Below, piece after piece: positions 20,627-32,577 of a DNA stretch of 64,000 bases (position 1 is its first letter; each line of letters opens with the position of its first letter). The DNA comes from Protula sp. h YS-2021 (taxonomy: Eukaryota > Annelida > Polychaeta > Sabellida > Serpulidae). Made by a program: the position numbers and the translations under genes. The stretch covers positions 42,997,239-43,061,238 of the forward strand of contig OX457026.1 of the NCBI GenBank assembly GCA_949752745.1. The letters are read 5' to 3'. The notes below the pieces were generated by a model that did no database searches, was not told the origin of the DNA, and saw only the letters and a list, made by a program, of their open reading frames with translations.

Positions 20627-22079
20627 AGGGACAGTTTAACTGCTAATGTAAAACTACTACGATAGAAACATTACTGATTTTTTTTTCATTTGAAAATATA
20701 CAAATCAAAAACATACAGATTAAAACCTAAACTGACTTTGTTAAATTGATTGTCACCGAAGCATTTCCACAAAATCATGCACCTTTACAAAGGGAACAAG
20801 TTCAATAAGTTGAAACTGAAGGACCACAGCACCGGTATGTAACTCCCCACATCCCATCACCACACTATTTTCTACTTGTTTTTCACGTTTAATGCATGTT
20901 GTTTTGGTTTTGTTTTGTGCTATTTTTAACATCAGCATGACAACTCTCAGTGTGCACGCGCCTCACGGTATTCCGCGTTGACCTTATCTCTTGCACATTG
21001 CCACAAAGCCTGGAAATCGTATACAGTATCATCAATAACAATTCAAACAGTCAAACAAAACGTAAAAAAATATTATTGGCCAAAATGCATGCGTCAGACG
21101 TACTTTTTGTTGCTGCGTACTTGCAAGATTAGACAATTTGCATAGAAATTTGATTACAAATACATCTCAAACGAAATGCTCTGACAGATATCCGCTTCTC
21201 AGAATCATGGGTTACGAATGGCCGATTCTGGTGAAATCACTTTCTACGCAAGTTGTCTGCTGTTGTGTACGTGATTAGCGTTTTAATCACGTGATCACGG
21301 TCGGCTTGTCTCTCCCAGTCAGTTCTCGCAGTCGGGAGATCTGAAGTGCTATTTCCACCAAAGGCTTTAACATGTCCTACAACAGACAAATACATGTACT
21401 TCATACGACAAGTACAACGTCTGCATATGAACTCAGTGAATGGATTCATTATTATAAGGCTATCACATACATTTTTAAGGCTGTAATAACCAGCGATTTT
21501 CGCATCCAGTGAAATTAGATGTTTCTGTGCACTTGTCATTGTCAATTGTGAAGCTCATGAAATGTAGAAGAATCTGCATTCCAGCACGGACATAGCAAAG
21601 TACATGCCGAATTCCAAACACTTTTCAACCATAAATTTTCTAACCAGTCATTTTCCAGCTGATAATTGTTAAATAGATATTTTCCAACCGAGGCAACCTG
21701 TTTTTTCAAGGAGTGTGCTTGATGGTTTTATTCCCTATTTATTCCTTTAACCTTGAGTACGGTTCAGGTCAAACTGAGGTCAAAATATTTTTAAAATCCC
21801 TATTTATCACGAAAAAATGGTTAGAAATTGAGTTCAGAGCCTTGTTTGAGCACGCATACGGTTTCAGATTTAGGGACAGTTTCATTTCTCAATTTTCATC
21901 TTTTCGTCCGGAAGGAAAATAATAAAATATTTAGAAATACAGTTTTTATTTGCTGATTTAAGAAAAAAGACTGTCCATGTACAATGCTCATGTCAAGATT
22001 TATGACATATAAGTATAACCTGTAACGCATTTTTCAAGACAATAAGGCTATGTACCTGGCGTCAGTCAAGATTTTAATG
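20627..22079. other. No recognised gene
   Basis: Scattered short open frames lack any recognisable motif. The sequence is mostly AT-rich and looks unique within the window. Confidence 0.4.
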
Positions 22080-22171
22080 CAAAAATGGTTTATCGCCAAT
22101 ATATCCGACAATTTTTGGCGAATCGGCAAAAAAAAAAAAAAAAAAAAAACAAGAACAATCAGTAATTGCCA

Positions 22172-22729
22172 TATCCCCCGCCGTGGGTGTAATTAGTAAG
22201 GCGGGTACTGTACCTCGCACTTAAACTAAGTACATAAAACAACTACACTTTAATGTTGTTATGCATACGAAATGATCGAATCCGGCAAATATTTTAGAGT
22301 TATCCTCTAGAAAACCAAGTACATATTGAGATCGGATTTTGGGATTCTAAGTCCAATTACAGATCCAGATGGGCTTCGATCAGATCAAAACCCACAAAAA
22401 GCACATCTAGATTTCTTGGTTGTTGCACATATCAAATATGAACCGGATCCGCTCACTACTTTCGGAGATATCGCCTGGAAACAAAAAGTACACTTTGAGA
22501 TCCGGATTTTGGGATTCTAAGTCCAAATACAGATCCAGATGGGCTTCGATCCCACCAAAACCCCCAAAAGGCACATCTAGGCACATCTTGTTTGTTATGC
22601 ATACCACATATGAACTAGATCCGCCCACTAGTTTCGGAGATATTGTCTGGAAACAAAACTGGCGACTGACGGACGGACGGACACAATGCCTTTCTATATC
22701 CCCCACTTCCGTCAGGACGGCGGGGGATA
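22172..22729. mobile_element. Non-autonomous element with TA-flanked TATCCCCCGCC termini and a palindromic right end
   Basis: The left end TATCCCCCGCCGT is matched in inverted form by the right end ACGGCGGGGGATA. Just inside the right end a second TATCCCCC forms a hairpin with the terminal GGGGGATA, and a (GACG)n tract (GACGGACGGACGGACAC) precedes it. The middle holds two units of about 180 bp with 'gagatcggattttgggattctaagtcc' and 'agatccagatgggcttcgatc'. TA at both borders fits a TA-target transposon. No coding capacity was found. Confidence 0.7.
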
Positions 22730-23110
22730 AAAAAGTAATAGCACCGTATTTCGGGCAATTTTTTCGAAGCGCCAAGAAAAAATTAACAGCCATGTGGACA
22801 TATATACCACTACCTTTCATCAAAAATTTAGGGCGTTTCCATTTAAATCTAAGGAGAAAACACTTTTTTTTATTAAAATTGTTCTTGGCTAATATTTCCA
22901 CCAATTTTAAGCGAATCACGAGTAGCCAGGTAGGTACTAAGTCTGCCACCTTTAATAAAAGTTCAAGAAATTAAGGCCAAATACCTGGAACCAGTTGCGT
23001 TTTCAATGTTTTTGGCAAATCAACAAAAAATTTACAGCCAGATAGGTACTAATTTCCGCTTCCATAATTCAAAATTTTAAGAAGGTAACAATATATTCCT
23101 AGAGTTAGTA
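22730..23110. repeat. 'GCCAGGTAGG' dispersed repeat units
   Basis: Diverged units with 'aaaaagtaatagc', 'attttagggcgtttcca' and 'agccaggtaggtact' flank the element above and resume the repeat seen before 22170, as though the element had inserted into it. Confidence 0.55.
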
Positions 23111-23198
23111 CCGATATCACCAATATTTCCGCTATTTTTTTTTTTTTTTCGAATTACAAACACACACAAAAACAAGTTATCGGTGAAACTATTGAATG

Positions 23199-23568
23199 TC
23201 CCCCCGCCACGTATTATGGTCAAATAAAAAAAAAATAATGCGTCGTCGCACAACTTCAATATATATATTTGCACTGTAGCAACAATCAAAAGCCAGGGTG
23301 AATAGCGGATGAGATATCGCGTGCACAAAGTTGCACTGTAGGCAACAGAAATACTAAAACATTGCCTATTTTCAACAAGTCGCCATTTCGTCATTTTTCG
23401 TCATTATATCTATATATATTTTCACCATAGAAAAATCAAAAGCCAGGGTTGAATAGCGGCTGAGATATCGCGTGCACAAACTTGTGCTTCCAAGTGTCGC
23501 CAGACAGACGAGCGGACAGACCCGAATACTATAGTCCCCCGCTCCGCGCTACGCGGCGGCGGGGGACT
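23199..23568. mobile_element. Short element with CCCCCGCC ends and palindromic right end
   Basis: The right end is a strong hairpin, AGTCCCCCGC (23533-23542) with GCGGGGGACT (23559-23568), preceded by GACAGACGAGCGGACAGAC. A related TGTCCCCCCGCCACG at about 23201 may be the left end. Two internal units share 'caatcaaaagccagggtgaatagcgg' and 'gagatatcgcgtgcacaaa'. The left border is less certain. Confidence 0.5.
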
Positions 23569-23999
23569 GACAAAACAAGCATGTCCAAAGACATGACCCA
23601 GCCGAGTTACCAAACAAGGACAGAAAGAAAAACTCTGAAACGAATACTTTTAGGCCAAAAAATGAAGTATGTAAAATGTATTTAATTTTAATTTGGAAGC
23701 TATCCGAAAAGGGATGTTGGAGAGGTTGGGTTTTGACGATTCACGTATTTACCGACATTTACATTTTTAAAATACCACCATTTCGGCATTTTTTTGTCAT
23801 TTGCGAGAAAAAGCAAAGTCCAGGTGGAGAAGGACCTAAGAAACTCTCGATTAAAATTTTGTAACTATTTGAAAAAGACTGAGAGAAATGAATGGTTTGA
23901 CAATTCATTTATTTACTACCATTTATTCTAGTTTTTGCCAAACTTCAAAGTTCCGCCATTTCGGCAGTTTTTGGTGAACCGTCAATCGTCAAAAAAAAA

Positions 24000-24840
24000 G
24001 TAACAGCCAGGTAGGGGACCACCCAGGGAACATTCCCGCGTAATATCAAAACGATTGGAGCAAAACTGTAGGAGGAGTGGCATTTTAAAGAAAAAGTTTA
24101 ACATACGCACATACATTCAAGCCTCCTATAGTGATACGACTAACCCGGCTGGGTTAAAAACCATGCGACTTATCCAAGGAATAAATACACCAAGTTTGAA
24201 GCCGATCCGATTTTCCGCTATCGACATATTTTTACCCCATCACGCCACATGCCGTTTTCGTTCTTTCTACTCCGGGCAAAACTGATAGAATTTTTCGAAC
24301 CTACCAAGCAACATTCCCACCAAGTTTCAACTTTCTCCGATGTTCAGGGGCTGAGAAATCTTACATACAACAGTTTAACGTAATGACGTCATACGAATTT
24401 CTCAATTTCGCTACATCCGTCAGAACTTGGTAGAACCGTCCGACTGACCCAAGGAATATCCAGATAAAACGTGAAGTCGATACTCGCTTGTTGCACTTGC
24501 GAAAAAATTCAACAGAATCTTTCTGACCTACCAAGCCACTATCCCACCAAGTTTGAACTTTCTCCGATGTTCATCGGTTGAAAAATTTCGCACACGAGAT
24601 TTTTACGTCACGACGTCATACACCTTCCCCAATAATGTAACGTGCGTCAAAAGTTGGCAGAACCGTCCCATCTACCCAAGGAATAACCAGATCAAGTTTG
24701 AGGTTGATCCGATCTTTTGTTCTCGAGATATCTTGCACACATTTCGTTCACAACAGAGTGACGCATACACACGCACGTACACACACATACACAGCACATA
24801 CAAACACTATATGTCTCCCTTTGGTCGGGGAGCCATAACG
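24000..24840. repeat. Dispersed repeat with TGACGTCA-type motifs and palindromic end
   Basis: Units of about 200 bp share 'accaagtttgaactttctccgatgttca', 'gagaaattt' and GACGTCATAC, ending in a CA-rich microsatellite and TATGTCTCCC ... GGGGAGCCATA at 24810-24836. Related copies are at 48830-49850 and, in part, 57895-58080. Confidence 0.7.
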
Positions 24841-25544
24841 AGGCTATTTTCCTGGAGTTTCACTATTTTGCTTTTTTTCGCTACACTTTTCGCCGGTTTT
24901 TTTGCTTGTTGCGATTGCAATTAATAAACTGAAGGCAACGACTGATCTATTCACATGGGAGAGATGGAAGGGTGATTGATCTCGTCTAGTATTATGAAAT
25001 CAACTCAATCGTATTATTATTCATTTGAAAGCAGAGACTGATCTCGGGGGAAGTGGGGGTGTCGAGGCCATCGAAAAGGAAGGGGTTGGGATTCCTGGGG
25101 GGGGGGGGCTGGTTGTTCCCGGGTGGGCTCGTTCCGGATACCTTGAGTAATACCCCCTGAGAAGAGACAACCAACAGAGGTGGAGCAAATTAGCTATCGG
25201 CATTGTTGAGAACATTCGGGTGGAACTGTCTTATATTGTAAAAGCTTTGGAGTTTACATAAACAAATACATAAACAACCGTTGCTGTTTATGTATTTAAA
25301 ATCTATGCTCTTGTTTCTTGTAATCGTTCAGTTTTTCGCATAAACAGCACCCTAAGGATGATGTTTGTTCATGGCCACGATCACGTATGTCATAAATACG
25401 AAGCAGTTTGATATCAACAGTGTCAGACAACAGTGCTTTCGTCATGGCCAGATGTCAGCCGAAAACAAAACATGCACGCGCAGAAGTTATCATGGTCAGA
25501 TGTCAACACTACCGACGAAAACAAGCAACACACGCGCAATGAAA
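24841..25544. other. No recognised gene
   Basis: Non-coding sequence with a G tract near 25101. No gene or named repeat is recognisable. Confidence 0.4.
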
Positions 25545-26071
25545 AACTAGAACTTCACTTCGCTAGCGAAATGTTAAACACTTGACAAAAATTAAAACGC
25601 AAAAATACTTCCTTCAATGGGTTGTTTCTTGAATGATATTTTGCAAACAACACAGCTTGAATATGTCTTATAAGCCGAGTAGTGTTTGGTTTCTGTTGAC
25701 TTAAGGTTTTATTGACTGATCTAGCATACGCCGTGTTAGCTATTTACGCAGTGAGAGCTCGCACAAAGCTCACTGTGCAACTGTGTGTGATGTGGGTTAA
25801 ATGCTACGCATTTACTTGCCAAAAATGCACTCTTTTCACATGGCGTTTTAACAAAGAAAACGAAATCAAAGACGAAAATAAAAAGTGACATGCACATGTT
25901 CAGATCAAGCTCTTCATAAGTTCCAAGTTTCATGGTCGTAGGGCCCATAGTGTCAGAGGAGAAGAAGACACAAAAAATCGGAAAAAGTGTCAAGAAGAAA
26001 AAAAAAAAGGACGAATTTTGCTCGCACAAATTCATATAACTCTTGCAAGCCAAAGGCTTGTCAAGTGTTAA
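25545..26071. repeat. Dispersed element copy A, with a single 78-bp segment
   Basis: Closely similar to 41405-42242 (copy B) from AACTAGAA to TGTCAAGTGTTAA. The 78-bp segment at 25841-25918 is present once here and five times in B. AACACTTGACA near the left end and TGTCAAGTGTT at the right end form an inverted subterminal pair, so it may be a TIR element. Minus-strand open frames contain no domain. Confidence 0.75.
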
Positions 26072-27187
26072 TAAGTATGCCGCAAGAATTTTGTCTGGGA
26101 AGTGTTTACTGCATGTGGTTAAATATTTAGTACTCCATGCACAGCAGTCTGCCGATGCGGCCACATAATGACACCAGAGTGCTACAATGTAGGCCCGGTC
26201 ATTGATCAGCTGTGAACGCGGAGTCTACCCAGCTTCGCGTTATAACTGATATTCTTGCTCTCTCGAATTCCGATTATTTTATGGGATTGTTTACAGTTCT
26301 ATCTACAGAAAAATAATGCTTTAAATGTGTGCGTAAATGTTTAAAATGTTTACAATGCTGTAGCATATTTTGAAACTACACCCCCATCTTTTCGTAAACA
26401 TTCTGTCAGTAGATCGACGTAATTTTAGGGTCTATAAAATTGATATGCGACTTGAACACGGAACTTATCAATTTTCATATTTTTCAAACTGTAGTTTAAC
26501 CCAATTAAATCAATTACGTTCTCTTGTGGTGAAAATTCACGAACACTTCCACAGATATTTCAGACAATTAGAACGCAGTGATCTTGTAAAATTATAAATT
26601 TGAATTTGTCAAGAATAACAGGGTTTGTTAAAAAAATGCAAAGGTTGGGAGGAGCATGTTATGCCAGACTCTCAACTAACCTCAATGTACGTTTTTCTTC
26701 TTGTCAAAGTCACTTATTATGACATAAACATACCATAACCTTGCGGAGAAAAATACCTTTCTGAATGTACTATTTCTCTGGCCTGACTTTTTCTAATGCA
26801 TCTAATTTGTGTAGTAATGTGATTAACCCAAATTTATGCTGTTTAGATTATGACGCAAGTTGCCGAGTTCTTCGCCCTTGGCTGAATTGATATGTTTACG
26901 ACACGTGACGGCCATAAAACTTTCTGAACACCGTAGTTATCAAAACACACATTGATCACAACACCAAAATGAAAGGCGTTGCCAAAATCGGCTTGTGTTG
27001 AAGCTTCATGGGTAATTTCACTTCACCAGGAATATGTGACTGTCAGCAGTGCTGCAAGTTGCCATGCCACGTCAGCCCCGTTAGGCACAGAAGTGTTCTG
27101 GGGGTCACGGCAGTGTCCATGCACAGCCCACGTGACCAACCGCTGGATCTGTCTCATTGTTAAGTCAGTCATCCCACCCGTTGGCGG
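26072..27187. other. No recognised gene
   Basis: Short open frames at 26370-26597 and 26979-27284 lack recognisable motifs. Nothing else is identified. Confidence 0.4.
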
Positions 27188-27270
27188 GATCCCGACATTT
27201 CATCTGACGACATTTCATCCGGCGACATTTCATCAGAAAATGAATGACAAATACGACATTTCATCCGATT
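27188..27270. repeat. CGACATTTCATC minisatellite
   Basis: Four copies of CGACATTTCATCNGN, the last separated by a short spacer. Confidence 0.8.
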
Positions 27271-28383
27271 TTTTATTCGGTTAGATTTGAAACTGGGTGT
27301 GAGATTGCTGCATTTATTTGTTGTTTGTGATTTTACCGATGTTTTAGTAATATTTTGAAAATAAACACCACTTCTTAGTTTATCAATTTAACGTATTAAA
27401 CGGGTCATTTACTTCACATCTCATAACAAATGTAGGCACAACCTGGATGTCATAACTGGAGCCAGATCAAACAACCACAGTACACAAACGGATGCCAATT
27501 ACTTGCGTTTAGTCCAAAACCGTTAAACGTTCTGTAACTAATCAGAGCACATTTGACAAGTTTCTAACACAGGACCCAGTCGCCCTTACTCTCCCGATTC
27601 ACTGGCTTCCACCTAATGTTGAAACCGACACGTGGCAGGCACTCAGTTACCGTTTTACGACCAGAGGCGCGATCTATGCATACAAGCATAATCCAGGAGC
27701 TTGCGGGGAACGTTCCTGCCAACTTTCAACTGAATCTGGCCGGAAGAGTAGCATTTTTTTATTTTCCCCAATTTGTTCAATATTTTAACTAAAAAAATAC
27801 AAGTTGAATGGAGGATTACCCAGGGAACATTCCTGCTAAATTTCAAAACAAACTGGACAGAACGCCTGTGAACCAGCGCTTTCTCGCGAGTTTGATTGTC
27901 GGATATCACATCTTTTCGAATAGATTTCTTAATTGTTTAAGGCGAAAAAAAGTAACTAAGTTGCGCGTAAAATTAATGCATACCAATGCAAATTCTGCAA
28001 ATTTATTTTCAGAATAATAAAAACCACGTGTAGAAAATGATAGTTTCCTGGATAGCATAAATAGGGGCTCGTGAAAGAATTCAAAATAGCCTGTTATATG
28101 AATACCACAGCGATACCAAACAAGTTTGTCCAAGGACAAAGTCCCAGCTTACGAAAAGCAATAAGACCAATTCCAGCGTGCGTGAGTAAGGGAATTTCCC
28201 TGAAAAATTGGGCTTCAAAAGATAGACGGCAAAGAGCTAGCTCAATAATCAATTTAGCACCGGACCAGAACATAGACCGATAAATGCATACAAAGATTTC
28301 TTTCTCAGAAAAATGGGAAACAGATTTTTTGTATCTGTGGTAGACTGGATAGTCTGATAGAGATACCTTCAAACAACGCTCCC
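27271..28383. repeat. Diverged dispersed repeats, no gene seen
   Basis: Units with 'ggaggattacccagggaacattcctgctaaatttcaaa' occur at 27690-27870 and recur at about 58295. The remainder is unassigned and AT-rich. Confidence 0.45.
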
Positions 28384-29815
28384 ATTTCGGACCAGTGCGC
28401 ATATCTATGTAACTTGCCTCGTTGCGCGGTTCTTATTCAGACAAGTCCGCATGTTTATTTAATTTGCGTTGATGTGCGGGTCTCATTCTGGAACAATGCA
28501 CATGTTTATTTAATTTGCGTTGATGAGCAGTTCGAATTTCGGACCATTGCGCATGTTTATTTAACTTGCGTTGATGCGCGGTTCGAATTTCGGATCAGTG
28601 CGCATGTTTATTTAACTTGCTTTGATGCGCGGTGCTTATTTTGGACCAGTCCAAATGTTTATTTAACTTGCGTTGGCGCGTCGCTCGCATTTCGAACCAC
28701 TGCGCATGTTTATTTAACTTGCGTTGATGCGCGGTTTGAATTTCGGACCAGTGCGCATGTTTATTTAACTTGCGTTGATGCGCGGTGCTTATTTTGGACC
28801 ACTGCAAATGTTTATTTAACTTGCGTTGGCGCGTGGTTCGCATTTCGAACCACTGCGCCTGTTTACTTAACGTGCGTCGATGTGCGGTTCTTATTTCAGG
28901 CCAACGCACATATTTCTTTAACTTGAGTTGATGCGCGGTTCTTATTCTGGTCCAGTGTGCATGTTTATTCAAGTTGCGTTGATGCGCAGTTCTTATTTTG
29001 AATAGTGCGCATTTTATTCAATTTGTGTTAATGCGCAGTTCGCATTTCGAACCAGTGCGCATGTTTTTTTAACTTGCGTTAAAGTTCGGTTCCCATTTCT
29101 GACCAGTGTGTTTGTTTATTTAGCTTGCGTTGATGAGCAGTTCGCATTTTCCACCAGTGCGCATGTTTATTTAACTTGTGTTGATGCGTAGTTCGCATTT
29201 TGGACCAGTGCGCATATTTATTTAACTTGCGTTGATGCGCGGTTCTCATTTCAGACTACTGCACATGTCTATTCAACTTGCGACAAGTGCGCATATTTGT
29301 TTAACTTGCGTTGATGTGTGGTGCTTATTTTGGACCGGATAGCATGTTTATTTAACTTCCGTCGATGCGCGGTTCGCATTTAGGGCTATTGCCCATGTTT
29401 ATTTAACTTGTATTGATGCGTGGTTCTCATTTCAGACCAGTGCGCATGTTTCTTTGGGTTACGTTGATGCGCTGTTCTTTTTTCGGACCAGTGCGCATAT
29501 TTATTTAACTTGCGTTGATGCGCGGTTCGCATTTCGGACCAGTGCGCATTTTTATTAAACTTGCCTCGATATGCGGTTCGCACTTCGGACAACTGCGCAT
29601 GTCTATTCAACTTGCGTCGATGCGTAGTTCTTTTTTCGGACCAGTGCGCATGTTTATTTAACTTGCGTTGGTTCGCATGTTTATGTATCTTCAATCGATG
29701 CGCGGTTCACATTTCGGACCAATGCGCATGTTTATTTAACTTGCATCGATGCACAGTGCTTAATTTGGACTACTGCGAATATTCATTTAACTTGCGTTTA
29801 TGTGCTGTAGGAGGA
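28384..29815. repeat. 51-bp minisatellite array 1 (about 28 units)
   Basis: The unit is close to TGCGCATGTTTATTTAACTT followed by GCGTTGATGCGCGGTTCGCA and TTTCGGACCAG. Because 51 bp is 17 codons, long repetitive open frames run on both strands, which argues they are by-products rather than genes. The same unit forms a larger array at 52212-55224. Confidence 0.95.
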
Positions 29816-29839
29816 GACTCATTTAATTTTTTTTCTTAA

Positions 29840-30217
29840 AAACTTCGAAAAAAAAATTCATAAGTTTTCCAATTCACCCAAAAAACACAAGCCGTACGCA
29901 TGACCCCCTTGAGACGACTCATATAAAAAATAAATGAAATCTGATACAAACTGTACGAGGAAATGCATTTTGAATTTTTTTCTTCAAAAATTCCCCCAAA
30001 ATTCCCTGATCGACTCGAAAAGCACACGCCGTATTCACGACACCCTAAGCATGCCTCAGCCCCCACATAACTGATGTCTGATCAAAACTGTAAGAGAAGA
30101 TGCATTTTGAGGTATTTTCATCAAAAACTCCCCCCCCCCCCGAAATAAAAAATTCCCAAGTCGAGTCAAATAGCACAAGCCGTATGCCCGACCCACCTAG
30201 AGATGCCTCATACCACC

Positions 30218-30248
<31 letters not shown>

Positions 30249-30384
30249 AAAGAAATCGGTTCAAAATTGTAGGGTAAAATGCATTTTGAAGTTTTTTTCT
30301 TCAAAAACTCCCTAAACATACAAAAATCGTCCGATCGACTAAAATGCACAAGCCGTATGCACGACCCTGTAAGGTGCCTCATAC

Positions 30385-30428
<44 letters not shown>

Positions 30429-31250
30429 AACAAAAAAACAAAAGAAAAACAAAAAAAAAAACAAAATGACATCGGATAAAAAATGTAGGAGATACACTTT
30501 AAAATTTTTTCTTCACAAATTCGCCAAAAATTCAAAAATCACCCGATCGACTAAAAAAGCACAGGCCGTATGCACGACCCCTTGGGGATGCCTCATACCA
30601 AAAATAATTGACATCGAACTAAAATTGTAGGAGTAGATGCATTTTGAACTATTTTCAAAATTTTTGCTTAAAAAATGCCCCAAAAATACAAAAATTGTCC
30701 GATCGACTAAAAAAGCACAAGCCCTATGCACGACCCTTTAGGGGTGCCTCATACCTGAAATAAATGACATCGGATCAAAAATGTAGGAGGAGATACATTT
30801 TAAAATTTTGCTTTAAAAATTCGCCAAAATTTCAAAAATCACCCGATCGACTAGAAAAGCACAAGCCGCACACACAACCGCTTAGGAATGCCTCACACCA
30901 AAAATAATTGACATCGAATCCAAATTGTAGGAGTAGATGCATTTTGAACTATTTTCGAAATTTTTGCTTAAAAAAATCCCTAAAAATACAAAAATTGTCC
31001 GATCGACTAAAAAAGCACAAGCCGTATGCACGACCCTTTAGGGGTGCCTCATACCACAAATAAATGACATCGAGTCAAAAATGTAGGAGGAGATACATTT
31101 TAAAATTTTTTCTTTAAAAATTCGCCAAAAATTCAAAAATCATCCGATCGACTAGAAAAGCACAAGCCGTATGCACGACCCTTTAGGGATGCCTCACACC
31201 AAAAATAAATGACATCGGATCAAAATTGTAGGAGGAGATGCATTTTGAAG
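29840..31250. repeat. 150-bp tandem array (about nine units)
   Basis: Units share 'tgtaggaggagatgcattttgaa', 'tcgccaaaaattcaaaaat', 'cgatcgactaaaaaagcacaagccgtatgcacgaccc' and 'ggggtgcctcatacc'. Long A runs at 30220-30250 and 30387-30426 interrupt it. One to two units of the same family follow the second 51-bp array at 55253-55480. Confidence 0.9.
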
Positions 31251-31262
31251 CAAAGTTTACTA

Positions 31263-31269
31263 AATAAAC

Positions 31270-31320
<51 letters not shown>

Positions 31321-31327
31321 AAACTAA
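31263..31327. repeat. (AACT)n microsatellite
   Basis: About thirteen AACT units. A palindrome with an 11-bp perfect stem and TGTAA loop (CCCAGCTTACG with CGTAAGCTGGG, 31357-31383) follows about 30 bp later, then CTAAAAAAA, resembling the other palindromic element ends in this window. Confidence 0.9.
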
Positions 31328-31385
31328 CGGACGCCACCGCAAACCGATAGGAATACCCCAGCTTACGTGTAACGTAAGCTGGGCT

Positions 31386-31926
31386 AAAAAAAGCTGTTGC
31401 AGCGCGAATGTACGGAAATTTTTGGACAATTACACCGTCATACCTCCTCAGCCTTGCGCACTGTTCGCACTCGCCTTTCAGGCTCGTGCTACGAGTGCCA
31501 CATGCTGCAGGAAGGTTTTTCGAATCTGTCCACCCGCTCGTCTAGTTTTATCACTATCCCTTAGGCTTAAATTATCCAACCAGAGGCTCACTTTACGTTG
31601 GATGAAAGTAAAATCACTGCACAATAGTTCGTGGAAAAGTGAACTTTTTTGGTACGGGCAGAGGAAATGCATCCATGGCCCATACAACAGGAGAATTTAC
31701 AGTTCCACGAAGCATGTGGACCACGGTCTGCATTCGTCTCACATCACACTTAGCTACAAGTGCTGCACCTGGCCTTTACATCACGTTGGTTTGTTGAATA
31801 AATCTTGTTATTCCTAAATCAATTAACGATACAATTAATTAATTACATATGACCTGTTCATAACTACGCCAGCATTACCAGACCTGTGTTAACTAAGCAA
31901 GTTACACTTTTGCCAACATATACGCA
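31386..31926. other. No recognised gene
   Basis: Open frames on both strands at about 31420-31817 overlap each other and carry no motif I can name. Left unassigned. Confidence 0.4.
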
Positions 31927-32181
31927 TTAGAGGTGTTACGGTGCGCACCGTAATCGAAAACCGACCGCAATTTTTCGGTTCCGTCCCAAAGAGAAAATCG
32001 CGGTATTTTCGGGTTTTCCTTTTTTTCCTTTGACGGGGTAGTTTTTTTCCATGATAGTGGATAGCTATGAAATAAATACTGCTTCGCGCTCAACTGTAAA
32101 ACCTCAGCATGTTGACATGTTGCTTATTTTAAAGAAAATACGTACATATACCAAGTTATCACTAGACATTTTAATGTAAAC

Positions 32182-32380
32182 GTGACGTTTTAAGGAATTA
32201 AAACGCATTTTCATGTGTTTTGGGAGTTTAACCTAAGCAATGCTGCCAATTTGATAAATGAAGTCCATGAGTACTTCAGCGCGCAAATAAAACAATGTAA
32301 ACACTACCACGTGTTTTTTGGTTTATTTCTCCTTCTAACGAGATTAGGTCAAACTGCCACAAAGGAGGTGACGTCACATT
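32182..32380 (-). repeat. DIRS-B ITR at the left (3') end
   Basis: From about 32225 it is the inverted copy of 40434-40580, including TGACGTCAC near its inner border. The outer 40 bp (GTGACGTTTTAAGGAATTAA and on) is unique to this end but complementary to the first half of the ICR. Confidence 0.9.
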
Positions 32381-32458
32381 AATTTTGTGTTTCAAGACAT
32401 TACCTTTCCCCGATCAAAAGACTAATGTGGGGATATTGGGTTGTGAGGGTACTTTCGC

Positions 32459-32577
32459 TTGGCAGCATTGCTTAGGTTAAACTCCAAAAACACATGAAAA
32501 TGCGTTTTAATTCCTTAAAACGTCACTTTCAATGTATTTTGGAGCTACTTTAACCCAGCAATGCTGCCAATTTGATA
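32459..32577 (-). repeat. DIRS-B internal complementary region
   Basis: TTGGCAGCATTGCTTAGG to TTAAAACGTCAC is complementary to the left outer end. TTTCAATGTATTTTGGAG to CCAATTTGATA is complementary to the right outer end. The junction marks both element borders. Confidence 0.92.

Noticed and set aside
28414..28972. Repeat proteins of 17-residue period (AHVYLTCVDARFEFRTS-like on plus, KLNKHAHWSEIRTAHQR-like on minus)
   Set aside because: Both strands are open because the DNA unit is 51 bp. Frames break often, and no start context, intron or domain supports a gene.
30197..30535. Phe-rich minus-strand ORF
   Set aside because: Generated by long A tracts in the 150-bp array.
31422..31817. 131-residue plus-strand ORF and overlapping minus ORF
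   Set aside because: No recognisable domain or codon pattern; left as unassigned DNA.
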